Shown here in pieces: positions 44,132 to 51,811 of a stretch of 64,000 nucleotides of DNA; within the stretch, counting starts at the first letter, position 1, and each line of letters opens with the position of its first letter. This stretch comes from Chromatocurvus halotolerans (GTDB lineage Bacteria > Pseudomonadota > Gammaproteobacteria > Pseudomonadales > Halieaceae), in the NCBI RefSeq assembly GCF_004340525.1, contig NZ_SLWX01000004.1, positions 1 through 64,000 of the forward strand. The letters run 5' to 3'. A program made the position numbers and the translations under genes. The notes beneath the pieces were generated by a model, which had not been told where the DNA came from, made no database searches, and saw nothing but the letters and a program-made list of their open reading frames with translations.

Positions 44132-46231
44132 TCAGGCTGCCTGGGTCGTGTTACGGGCAACCGACTGAACCAATCGCAACTGCTTGTCTTCTGGAATTTC
44201 ACTGTGTGCCAGCACGTGCAGACCCGGCACGCCCTGGCGCGCAAACCGCGCCAGCATCGGCCGTATTTCGCCAGGCACCAACAATACGGCGGGCTCGCCC
44301 CGCATTTCCTGGTCGCGGGTTGCGGCCTGCAGCGACTCCTGGATGCGCTCCGCGAGCCCGGGCTCCAGCGCCGCGGAGCCCTGCTGCGTGAGCTGCACCA
44401 GCAGGCTCTCGAGATCAGGCGCCAGCGTCACCACCGGCAACTCCTCGGCCATGCCGTTCAGCTCCTGGACGATCTGTCGTCCCAGCGCGACCCTTACGGC
44501 GCCAAGCAGGGTGTCAATATCCTGACTGCGAGCACCGTGCTCGGCCAGCGCCTCGCAGATACCGCGGAAGTTGCGGATAGGTACCTGCTCCGCCAGCAGC
44601 TGCTGCAGCACGCGGACAATCACCGACAGCGGCAGGGTCTTCGGCGTCAGGTCCTCCACCAGCTTGGGCGCCGACTTGGCCAGCTGATCGAGCAGGTTCT
44701 GCACCTCCTGGTGACCGAGCAACTCGTGGGCGTGTTTTTTCAGGGTCTGGCTCAGGTGCGTGGCAATCACCGTTGCCGAATCGGCAACGGTATAGCCCAT
44801 GGTCTGGGCGTGCTCGCGGGACGCGGGATCGATCCACACCGCGGGCATGCCGAAAGCCGGATCCACCGCCTCCTGCCCCTGCACCGTGCCGCTGACGCCG
44901 CCGGGGTTGATCGCCAGCTCCCGGTCCGGCCGCACCTCGGCCTCGGCACAGGGCACCCCGAAAATGGAAATCCGGTACTGGTTCGGGGCGAGCTCAAGAT
45001 TGTCCCGGATATGCACCGCGGATATCAGGAAACCCAGTGACTGGGAGAGTTTTTTGCGCACGCCCTTGATGCGCCCCATCAGTTCGCCGCCCTGTGCCCG
45101 ATCCACCAGCGGCACCAGCCGGTAGCCCACCTCCAGGCCCACCGGGTCGACCTGCGCAATGTCGCCCCAGTCGAGTTCCCGCGGCGCTTCCGGCTGTACC
45201 GGCGGCTCCCGCTGCTGCTCCTGCTGCACGGCCGCCGCCACTTCCTCGCGGCGCTTGTGCAGCAGCCAGGCCGCCGAGCCCGCCACCGCGGCCAGCAGCA
45301 GGAACGCCACATTCGGCATGCCCGGAATCATCCCCATCAGGCCAAGAACGGCGGCGGTGAAGGTCAGTACGCGCGGCTGGCCGAAGACCTGCTGGAACAG
45401 CTCCTGGCCCATGTCCTGGGAGCGCGACATGCGAGTCACGATCATGGCGACCGCCGTCGACAGCAGCAGTGCAGGAATCTGGGCCACCAGGCCGTCACCT
45501 ACTGTCAGCAGGGCGTAACGCTCGACAGCGGCGCCGAAGCTCATGTCGCGCTGCAGGGTGCCGATGAGAAGGCCGCCAACAATATTGATCACCAGAATGA
45601 TGATGCCGGCCACGGCGTCACCGCGGACAAACTTGCTGGCACCATCCATGGCGCCGTAGAAGTCCGCCTCCTGGCGAATCTCCTCACGTCGGGCGCCGGC
45701 CTCCTCCTGGTCGATGAGACCGGCGTTGACATCGGCGTCGATCGCCATCTGCTTGCCGGGCATGGCATCCAGGGTGAAGCGGGCCGTTACCTCGGACACC
45801 CGGGTGGCGCCCTTGGTGACCACGACAAAATTGATGATGACGAGGATGGCAAACACCACCAGGCCCACGGCGTAGTTGCCGCCGATCACGAACTCGCCGA
45901 AGGCCTGGATGACCTTGCCGGCGGCATCGCCTCCCGTGTGGCCTTCCAGCAGCACGACCCGGGTAGATGCGATGTTGAGCGCCAGGCGCAGCAGGGTGGA
46001 CAGCAGCAGAACCGTGGGAAAAACACCGAACTCGAGTGGCTTGCGAATATAGATAACGCTGAGAATCACCGCGATGGACAGCGTAATGTTGAACGTGAAC
46101 AGAATATCCAGTATCGCTGCAGGCAACGGCAGCACCACCATGGCCAGAACCAGCATGACCAGTAGTGGGCCGCCAATACCAATCAGGCTGGAGCGCTGGA
46201 AAAACGCCGGCAATTTGACACTATCGAGCAC
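44132..46231 (-). CDS. flhA: Flagellar export gate protein FlhA
   Basis: A 699-residue export-gate component. About eight membrane helices fill residues 20-320, with the FHIPEP-type signature between helices: the cytoplasmic loop FVVVTKGATRVSEVTARFTL, then DAMPGKQMAIDADLN-like residues (here DAMPGKQMAIDADVNAG). The C-terminal cytoplasmic domain (about 350-699) forms the nonameric ring that docks chaperone-substrate complexes. GTG 46231 is the start. A sigma-54 site lies 36 bases upstream, so flhA probably begins the flhA-flhF-flhG-fliA transcript. Confidence 0.96.
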   Translation of the reverse strand: MLDSVKLPAFFQRSSLIGIGGPLLVMLVLAMVVLPLPAAILDILFTFNITLSIAVILSVIYIRKPLEFGVFPTVLLLSTLLRLALNIASTRVVLLEGHTGGDAAGKVIQAFGEFVIGGNYAVGLVVFAILVIINFVVVTKGATRVSEVTARFTLDAMPGKQMAIDADVNAGLIDQEEAGARREEIRQEADFYGAMDGASKFVRGDAVAGIIILVINIVGGLLIGTLQRDMSFGAAVERYALLTVGDGLVAQIPALLLSTAVAMIVTRMSRSQDMGQELFQQVFGQPRVLTFTAAVLGLMGMIPGMPNVAFLLLAAVAGSAAWLLHKRREEVAAAVQQEQQREPPVQPEAPRELDWGDIAQVDPVGLEVGYRLVPLVDRAQGGELMGRIKGVRKKLSQSLGFLISAVHIRDNLELAPNQYRISIFGVPCAEAEVRPDRELAINPGGVSGTVQGQEAVDPAFGMPAVWIDPASREHAQTMGYTVADSATVIATHLSQTLKKHAHELLGHQEVQNLLDQLAKSAPKLVEDLTPKTLPLSVIVRVLQQLLAEQVPIRNFRGICEALAEHGARSQDIDTLLGAVRVALGRQIVQELNGMAEELPVVTLAPDLESLLVQLTQQGSAALEPGLAERIQESLQAATRDQEMRGEPAVLLVPGEIRPMLARFARQGVPGLHVLAHSEIPEDKQLRLVQSVARNTTQAA

Positions 46232-46266
46232 GAATCGGCACCGTCAGAGAAGTTCCCTGAGGGTAA

Positions 46267-46282
46267 AGCAATTATTGAGCCA
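46267..46282 (-). promoter_or_regulatory. Sigma-54 promoter of flhA
   Basis: On the minus strand the site reads TGGCTCAATAATTGCT, matching TGGCAC-N5-TTGC: GG and GC are exactly ten bases apart. The expected start of transcription is near 46256, about 25 bases before the flhA GTG codon. The site lies just after the flhB stop codon. Confidence 0.8.
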
Positions 46283-46287
46283 ACGAC

Positions 46288-47421
46288 TCAGGCCGTGCCG
46301 GGATCCGCGTCACCGACCTCGGGATTCGGTGCTGGCGGCGTTGGCGCATGCGGTGGCCGGGTGCGCACCTGATGAAGCCACGCCAGAACCTCCGCCACGG
46401 CAACGTACAGATCCGCCGGAATGGCCTGGCCGATATCCACGCTTCGGTACAGCGCGCGAGCCAGCGGCGGCGCCTCGAGCAGGGAAACGCCGGATTCCTC
46501 GGCTACTCGGCGAATGGCCAGCGCCACCAGCTCGGAGCCCTTGGCCACCACCTCTGGCGCGGCCATTGTCGTCGCGTCAAAACGCAGCGCCACTGCGAAG
46601 TGGGTGGGGTTGGTGATGACGATATCCGCATCGGGCACCGCATTCATCATGCGCCGGCTCGACATTTCCTGCTGCAAGCTGCGGATACGCCCTTTCACCT
46701 CGGGCCTGCCCTCCGTCTGCTTCAACTCATCGCGCACTTCCTGACGGGTCATGCGGATTTGCTTGTAATGCGTGGCCAACTGGAACGGCACATCGATCGC
46801 GGCAATCACGATCAGCGCCGCACTGGTCACGAACAGGGCCAGCCCGGTCAACCAGATACTTTCAGCAATGGCAGGCAGAATCGGCAGCCGGGACAGCGAC
46901 AGGAAGCGGTCCATGATCAGCCAGAGGAAAAACCCGGCGGCCGCTCCCACCACCAGAAATTTGCCCATGGCCTTGAGTAGCTCCATGAGACCCTGGGTAC
47001 CGAAAACGCGCTTCAGGCCCTTGATCGGATCGAGACGGCTGAACTTTGGCGCGATCGCCTTGCGACTGAACAACCAGCCTCCTAGCAACGCAGGTGCCAG
47101 CAGCGCGGCCACCAGCAGCGCCAGCAGCAGTGGACCGAATATCAGGAAAGCCTCTACGGCCAGATCCACTAGCTGACGCATCATAAAACCATCGTCGAAC
47201 GCTGACTCGCGCTCTATCGTGAAACCGGCGGCGATCAGCGCCTCGAAGCGCTCGGCAAACCAACGTCCTCCCAGCAACAGCGTTCCCGACCCCACCAGCA
47301 TGACCAGGGTCATGGTCAGTTCACGCGACCGCGGTACCTGCCCCTCGTCGCGACTTTCCTGCAATCGTTTCGGGGTCGGCTCCTCAGTTCGCTCCTGATT
47401 GTCATCGCGCTCTTCAGCCAT
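46288..47421 (-). CDS. flhB: Flagellar export switch protein FlhB
   Basis: A 377-residue export protein with four membrane helices in the first 210 residues and a cytoplasmic domain carrying the self-cleaving site N-P-T-H (DIVITNPTHFAVALRFD near residue 270). Cleavage there switches export from rod/hook to filament substrates, together with FliK. The N-terminus (RTEEPTPKRLQESRDEGQ) is the usual FlhB opening. The C-terminal tail after LAWLHQ is short and proline-rich. It starts 21 bases after fliR. Confidence 0.96.
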   Translation of the reverse strand: MAEERDDNQERTEEPTPKRLQESRDEGQVPRSRELTMTLVMLVGSGTLLLGGRWFAERFEALIAAGFTIERESAFDDGFMMRQLVDLAVEAFLIFGPLLLALLVAALLAPALLGGWLFSRKAIAPKFSRLDPIKGLKRVFGTQGLMELLKAMGKFLVVGAAAGFFLWLIMDRFLSLSRLPILPAIAESIWLTGLALFVTSAALIVIAAIDVPFQLATHYKQIRMTRQEVRDELKQTEGRPEVKGRIRSLQQEMSSRRMMNAVPDADIVITNPTHFAVALRFDATTMAAPEVVAKGSELVALAIRRVAEESGVSLLEAPPLARALYRSVDIGQAIPADLYVAVAEVLAWLHQVRTRPPHAPTPPAPNPEVGDADPGTA

Positions 47422-47442
47422 GGATGGTCCTCGCGCTCACGC

Positions 47443-48231
47443 TCAGCTCGCCAGCAGCAACAGCCGGTCTATGCTGACCAGGGCCTCCTCCAGCAGGAAC
47501 AACAGGGTCTGCTGCAAGGTAGGCAAGGTAAGGAACAGCACCACGAATCCCACCAGCATGGTCATAGGCAGGCCAATCGCGAACAGGTTCAGGGTCGGCG
47601 CCGCGCGGCTGACCACGCCGATAGCCACGTTGGTAATGAGCAGGGCCGTCGCCGCTGGCAGGGCCACTTTGAGAGCACCGAGAAACAGAGTGCTACCCCA
47701 GGAAGCCACCAACCAGAAGGCCTCTGCGCCAAAACCGCCGGCATCCACCGGCACAATTTGGAAGCTCTCCGCCAGCAGCTGAACCAGCATCAGGTGCCCG
47801 TCGAGAGACAGGAAAAGCAGCATGGCAATAATCAGGTGGAACTGGCTCAGCACCGGCACCTGTACCCCGTTCTGCCGGTCGATGAAGATGGCGAAACCCA
47901 GGCCCATGCTCATCGACACCGTCTGTATACCGATGACGATGGCGTCGAATACCAGCTGGATGATGAAGCCCATCGCAATCCCAATCATCACCTGCTGGAG
48001 CACCAGCACCACCGCCGAGGGCGAGAACAGGTCTACGCCGGGAGGATCCGGCAGTACAGGGAACAGTGCCAGCGCAAAGGCCAGGGCCAGCGCCATGCGG
48101 ATCCGCACCGGGACCGAGCGGGTACCGAACAGCGGTACCACCATGAACATTGCCGCGATGCGAAACAGCGCCCAGAGAAACTGACCCAGCCACTCCAGCA
48201 CGGCCGCCTCATCCACAGCGAATGGCGTCAT
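47443..48231 (-). CDS. fliR: Flagellar export gate protein FliR
   Basis: A 262-residue, six-helix membrane protein of the FliPQR gate. Blocks: LWALFRIAAMFMVVPLFGTR at the N-terminus, LVLQQVMIGIAMGFIIQL, QTVSMSMGLGFAIFIDRQNG, and the C-terminal LTLPTLQQTLLFLLEE. The ATG at 48231 overlaps the fliQ stop by four bases and gives normal family length; the frame open further upstream is antisense-like and is not part of the gene. Confidence 0.95.
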   Translation of the reverse strand: MTPFAVDEAAVLEWLGQFLWALFRIAAMFMVVPLFGTRSVPVRIRMALALAFALALFPVLPDPPGVDLFSPSAVVLVLQQVMIGIAMGFIIQLVFDAIVIGIQTVSMSMGLGFAIFIDRQNGVQVPVLSQFHLIIAMLLFLSLDGHLMLVQLLAESFQIVPVDAGGFGAEAFWLVASWGSTLFLGALKVALPAATALLITNVAIGVVSRAAPTLNLFAIGLPMTMLVGFVVLFLTLPTLQQTLLFLLEEALVSIDRLLLLAS

Positions 48232-48503
48232 GGCAGGCCGATCAGCTCCGGGATACTCTGGATCAGATCCCGCGAGAAAGTGACGATAAGGTCCAGCATC
48301 CAGGAACCGGCAAACATCAGCGCGATGGCCAGCACGATCAGCTTGGGAATGAAGCTCAGCGTCATTTCCTGAATCGATGTAGCGGCCTGGAACATGCCGA
48401 TCAGCAGGCCCGCCGCCAGCGCCGAAATCAGCAGCGGCCCGACCAGCAGTGCGATCACCCACAGCGACTGCCGACCGATCTCTACTACCATATCCGGCGA
48501 CAC
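48228..48503 (-). CDS. fliQ: Flagellar export gate protein FliQ
   Basis: A 91-residue, two-helix membrane protein of normal FliQ length. The opening SPDMVVEIGRQSLWVIALLV, the central GLLIGMFQAATSIQEMTLSF (the highly conserved Q-A-x-T-x-I-x-E-x-T-L-x-F) and KLIVLAIALMFAGSWML are all typical. With FliP and FliR it forms the export pore. The end overlaps the start of fliR, and fliP ends one base before it. Confidence 0.96.
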   Translation of the reverse strand: MSPDMVVEIGRQSLWVIALLVGPLLISALAAGLLIGMFQAATSIQEMTLSFIPKLIVLAIALMFAGSWMLDLIVTFSRDLIQSIPELIGLP

Positions 48504-48504
48504 G

Positions 48505-49257
48505 TCAGACTACTCCCGTGTAGAAGCTGGCGGCCAGTGTACCCATGATCAGCCCCCAGCCATCAATCAGCACGAACAGCATGAGCTTGAACGGCAGCGA
48601 CACAACCATCGGTGACAGCATGATCATGCCCATGGACATGAGCACGCTGGCCACCGCCAGGTCGATAATTACGAAAGGAATGAAAATCAGGAACCCGATC
48701 TGGAACGCGGTCTTCAGTTCACTGGTGAGAAACGCCGGTATCAACACCGTCAGCGGAACGTCAGCGGGTTCGTTGAAGCCCTCGTCGTAGCCGCCGAGCG
48801 ACGCGAACAGGGCGAGGTCGCTCTCGCGCACCTGGTGCCGCATGAAGCGGTGCAGGGGCTCCACGCCATTTTGCAGCGCCTCCGTCAGCGCCATTTCCTC
48901 GTTGAGATAGGGCTCCACCGCGCCCTCGTAAAGCTCCGTGAGCACCGGCATCATGATGAACAGGGTGAGGAACAGGGCGAGGCCGATCAGCACCTGGTTG
49001 GACGGCGTGGTGCCCGTGCCCAGCGCCTGGCGCAGAATGGCCAGTACGACAATAATGCGGGTGAACGAGGTAAACATCAGCAGAATTGACGGCAGCAGCG
49101 TCAATACCGTCATCAGCGCCAGCACCTGTATGGTCAGGCTCCAGGTCTGGCTGCCGTCCTCTGCCGGCGTGACTTTCAGCAGCTCCAGCTCGCCGGCCCC
49201 CTGCGCCTGGGCGAGCGCCGGGAGCAGCACCAGCAGTACCGCAATCAGCAGGCGCAT
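48505..49257 (-). CDS. fliP: Flagellar export gate protein FliP
   Basis: A 250-residue protein with a cleavable-type signal (MRLLIAVLLVLLPALAQAQ) and four membrane segments. Signature blocks: LTLLPSILLMFTSFTRIIVV, LRQALGTGTTPSNQVLIGLA, ALFLTLFIMMPV, and TAFQIGFLIFIPFVIIDLAV, then SMGMIMLSPMVVSLPFKLML. Five copies of FliP with four FliQ and one FliR form the gate. The start directly abuts the fliO stop. Confidence 0.97.
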   Translation of the reverse strand: MRLLIAVLLVLLPALAQAQGAGELELLKVTPAEDGSQTWSLTIQVLALMTVLTLLPSILLMFTSFTRIIVVLAILRQALGTGTTPSNQVLIGLALFLTLFIMMPVLTELYEGAVEPYLNEEMALTEALQNGVEPLHRFMRHQVRESDLALFASLGGYDEGFNEPADVPLTVLIPAFLTSELKTAFQIGFLIFIPFVIIDLAVASVLMSMGMIMLSPMVVSLPFKLMLFVLIDGWGLIMGTLAASFYTGVV

Positions 49258-49674
49258 TCAGCTAGCGCTCCGTCTGGCGGCATCTTTCTGCGCCGCTGAC
49301 AGGCGCGATGAAAACCCCTCTCCCAGGGCGGAATCGCCCGCATCCAGCCGGGTAATCGCGCCCGGAACCACCCCGAGCAATACCCGCTTGCCGTCCACCT
49401 CGACCAGCAGAAGTCGCTCCCGGGTGCCGAGCGCCAGCTGCCCGACCACCTGTATCGGTCCGCCGCCGCTCCCCGAAAGGGCGCGCATCGACGACACCCG
49501 GCGCGCCACCCAGGCCAGCCCGAACACCAGCGCAATCACAACGCCCAGGCCCAGCATCGTCCTCCCCAGGTTGGCAGCGGAATCGACCGCGGGCACCTCC
49601 GCCGCCAGCAGCGGCAAAGACACACCGGCGAGCGCCAGCGACAGGCAGGGCAGCGGCAGGTAGGAGCGGTTCAT
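49258..49674 (-). CDS. fliO: Flagellar export assembly protein FliO
   Basis: A 138-residue protein: signal-like N-terminus (YLPLPCLSLALAGVSLPLLA), one membrane helix (MLGLGVVIALVFGLAWVARR) and a small cytoplasmic beta domain (IQVVGQLALGTRERLLLVEV, KRVLLGVVPG) characteristic of FliO. It assists FliP ring assembly. Its start overlaps the fliN stop by four bases. Confidence 0.92.
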   Translation of the reverse strand: MNRSYLPLPCLSLALAGVSLPLLAAEVPAVDSAANLGRTMLGLGVVIALVFGLAWVARRVSSMRALSGSGGGPIQVVGQLALGTRERLLLVEVDGKRVLLGVVPGAITRLDAGDSALGEGFSSRLSAAQKDAARRSAS

Positions 49675-50090
49675 TGCAGCTTCTTGATCCGCTCAGATGG
49701 ACTGATCACGTCCGTGAGCCGGATGCCGAACTTTTCATTCACCACCACCACTTCGCCGTGCGCGACAAGCGTGCCGTTCACGAAGACGTCCAGCGGTTCG
49801 CCGGCCACCCGGTCCAGTTCCACGACCGAGCCCTGGTTGAGCTGCAGCAGGTTGCGGATGCTGATAGCGGTGCGGCCCACCTCCATGGACAACGTCACCG
49901 GAACATCGACGATGAGGTCAAGGTTGACATCGCCCTGCGCCGGCGGCTCGCTGCGCTCAAAACTGTCAAAGCTGGCCTTTTCCGGGCCGGCCTGGTCTTC
50001 CTGTGCGTCCATCTGATTCTCGTCGTCGGCGGTCACCGCAGTCTCCCGATCTGTGTCATTGGTTGTTACCACGGCTGAGCCGTCTGGCAA
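49671..50090 (-). CDS. fliN: Flagellar motor switch protein FliN
   Basis: A 139-residue C-ring protein. About 50 acidic N-terminal residues precede the SpoA domain: LIVDVPVTLSMEVGRTAISI, IRNLLQLNQGSVVELDRVAG, EPLDVFVNGTLVAHGEVVVV and NEKFGIRLTDVI. With FliM it forms the cytoplasmic ring that CheY-P acts on. The ATG at 50090 gives a 35-base overlap with fliM; a GTG at 50072 would shorten it. The length is typical of FliN in Pseudomonas-like bacteria. Confidence 0.95.
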   Translation of the reverse strand: MPDGSAVVTTNDTDRETAVTADDENQMDAQEDQAGPEKASFDSFERSEPPAQGDVNLDLIVDVPVTLSMEVGRTAISIRNLLQLNQGSVVELDRVAGEPLDVFVNGTLVAHGEVVVVNEKFGIRLTDVISPSERIKKLQ

Positions 50091-51039
50091 TCTTCACCGC
50101 GTACTTGTTCCGCGACAGGCCAACACTGCCCTCGAAGCAGGGCACTCCCTCCAGCAGCACGGTCGCATGGTCCGGCATGTCCACCGGAATCACATCGCCG
50201 GGGCGGATGCGCACCAGGTCACGGAGCGTGATGCGCTTGCGACACAGCACCACGCTGAGATCCATGGTGGCATCGCGAATTTCCTCGCGCAGCGCATTCA
50301 TCCAGCGCTCGTCCTTCTCCATGCGGTCCGAGGCCATCCCGGAATCCAGCGCCTCGCGGATCGGCTCGATGGCGGAGTAGGGAATAGTGAAGTGGACCTC
50401 GCCGGTGGCGCCCTCAAGCTCGACCTCGAAGCGGCTGACCACCACCAGTTCTGAGGGACTGACGATATTCGCGAACTGGGGGTTGATCTCCATGCTGAGG
50501 AAATCAAAGTCGATATCCATCACGGGCTTCCAGGCTTCCTTCAGGTCGCCGAAGATCTGCGTGCGCAGCCGCTCGATGATGCGCGTCTCCACAGGGGTGA
50601 ACTCGCGGCCTTCGATGCGGGCATAAAAGCTGCCGTCGCCACCAAAGTAGCTGTCCACCACTGCGAATATGAGCCGCGCATCCAGCACCAGAAGATTGGT
50701 TCCGCGCAGCGGCGGCACAGAGATGATGTTCAGGCTGGTCGGTAGCGGCAGTGTGCGCATGTAGTCCTGGAACTTGACCATGTCGACACCGACCACCGAG
50801 ATCTCCGCAGTCCGGCGCAGCATGTTGAACATGCCGAGGCGCAGATAGCGGGCAAAGCGCTCGTTGATCATTTCCAGCGTCGGCAGGCGACCGCGGACGA
50901 TCCGGTCCTGACTCGAGAGATCGAAAGACTGGACCTCGCCTTCTACCGCGGTGCCGTTGCCGCTCTCCACATCGCCAGAGTCGACCCCGTAAAGCAGCGC
51001 ATCGATCTCGTCCTGGCTGAGGATGTCTTCCTGGCTCAT
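50056..51039 (-). CDS. fliM: Flagellar motor switch protein FliM
   Basis: A 327-residue C-ring protein. The N-terminal CheY-P-binding peptide is DILSQDEIDALLYGV (residues 5-19). The middle domain has RLPTLEMINERFARYLRLGM, LRGTNLLVLDARLIFAVVDS, YFGGDG and FTPVETRIIERL. The C-terminal SpoA domain (AVLCRKRITLRDLVRIRPGD-type, here LSVVLCRKRITLRDLVRIRP) partners FliN. It follows fliL by 12 bases and overlaps fliN. Confidence 0.97.
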   Translation of the reverse strand: MSQEDILSQDEIDALLYGVDSGDVESGNGTAVEGEVQSFDLSSQDRIVRGRLPTLEMINERFARYLRLGMFNMLRRTAEISVVGVDMVKFQDYMRTLPLPTSLNIISVPPLRGTNLLVLDARLIFAVVDSYFGGDGSFYARIEGREFTPVETRIIERLRTQIFGDLKEAWKPVMDIDFDFLSMEINPQFANIVSPSELVVVSRFEVELEGATGEVHFTIPYSAIEPIREALDSGMASDRMEKDERWMNALREEIRDATMDLSVVLCRKRITLRDLVRIRPGDVIPVDMPDHATVLLEGVPCFEGSVGLSRNKYAVKIARRLSRGNNQ

Positions 51040-51051
51040 GTGGCCGCTGCC

Positions 51052-51582
51052 CTACTGCACGACCAGAGACGTGAAGTAAAGATCCTCCACCTCCGCCGGC
51101 TCTCCCAGGTTGGTGAGGATTGACTGCAGTTCTGATAACGCAGAGCGACGAAGCTCCTCCTTGCCCTCTGGACTGCCGATGGATGACGGGGTCTGGGCGG
51201 AAAACAACAGCAGCAGGTTGTTGCGCAGCAGCGGCCGATGTTTCTGCACAGCCTCGATGACCGCGTCCTCGCGGGCCATGATCTCTACGGTCACCTGCAG
51301 AAATCGCGTGCCCTGGCTTGACAGATTAACGATGAAAGGCTCGTCCAGCGAAAAATAGATGGGCGGTTTCTTGGACTTCTGGGGGGCTTCCGGGGCATCG
51401 GGATCGCCGGCCTGCTGGGCCGCTATCTGCGGCTGCAGCACGAAATACAGGCCTGCGCCGACGCCGCCGGACATGACAAGGCTCGCCAGCAGACTGACCA
51501 CAAGCAGCTTGCCCATGCCGGGACCGCTGTTCTTCGAAGCCCCGGAACCGGGTGTCACTGCATCAATTTCGTTGTCAGCCAT
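51052..51582 (-). CDS. fliL: Flagellar basal body protein FliL
   Basis: A 176-residue membrane protein: one N-terminal helix (LLVVSLLASLVMSGGVGAGL) after about 30 cytoplasmic residues, then a periplasmic stomatin-like domain (PPIYFSLDEPFIVNLSSQGT, RFLQVTVEIMAREDAVIEAV, LRRSALSELQSILTNL). FliL surrounds stators and affects torque. ATG 51582 is favoured because AAGGA sits at a good distance, whereas the ATG nine bases earlier touches it. A sigma-54 promoter 52 bases upstream suggests it leads the fliL-fliM-fliN-fliO-fliP-fliQ-fliR-flhB transcript. Confidence 0.94.
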   Translation of the reverse strand: MADNEIDAVTPGSGASKNSGPGMGKLLVVSLLASLVMSGGVGAGLYFVLQPQIAAQQAGDPDAPEAPQKSKKPPIYFSLDEPFIVNLSSQGTRFLQVTVEIMAREDAVIEAVQKHRPLLRNNLLLLFSAQTPSSIGSPEGKEELRRSALSELQSILTNLGEPAEVEDLYFTSLVVQ

Positions 51583-51605
51583 GGATGTCATTTCCTTGAG
51601 GGTAT

Positions 51606-51643
51606 GAAAAAAGAGCCCCTGCAAACGCTAGCCTGCAAGGGGC
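51606..51643 (-). terminator. Intrinsic terminator between fliK and fliL
   Basis: On the minus strand the RNA would fold GCCCC-(T)-TGCA / TGCA-GGGGC: a nine-pair stem with one bulged base and a ten-base loop, followed by TCTTTTTTC. It should stop transcripts coming from fliK. Its upstream arm lies inside the sigma-54 promoter of fliL, so transcripts starting at that promoter would begin in the loop and lack the full stem. Confidence 0.75.
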
Positions 51644-51649
51644 ATGCCA
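51634..51649 (-). promoter_or_regulatory. Sigma-54 promoter of fliL
   Basis: The minus strand reads TGGCATGCCCCTTGCA, an excellent match to TGGCAC-N5-TTGC with GG and GC separated by ten bases. Transcription should start near 51624, about 40 bases before the fliL ATG. It coincides with the upstream arm of the terminator that follows fliK. Confidence 0.8.
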
Positions 51650-51811
51650 GGAAGTGCCATACGCGAATGTCGCGCAATCCGCGGGTATCGGGCACGCACG
51701 TACACTGAACCGCGCGTCAAGCGTCAGCTTTTTGACTTTGTGATGAGAATACGATGCCCGCGGCGACAAGCGCCTGACGCGTCAGGAGGAGTGATGGTAA
51801 CGGCCGCGGCG

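Noticed and set aside
48232-48462. An N-terminal extension of FliR to 48462
   Set aside because: These 77 codons run opposite in frame to fliQ and give no family similarity. The ATG at 48231 gives the usual FliR length and a normal four-base overlap.
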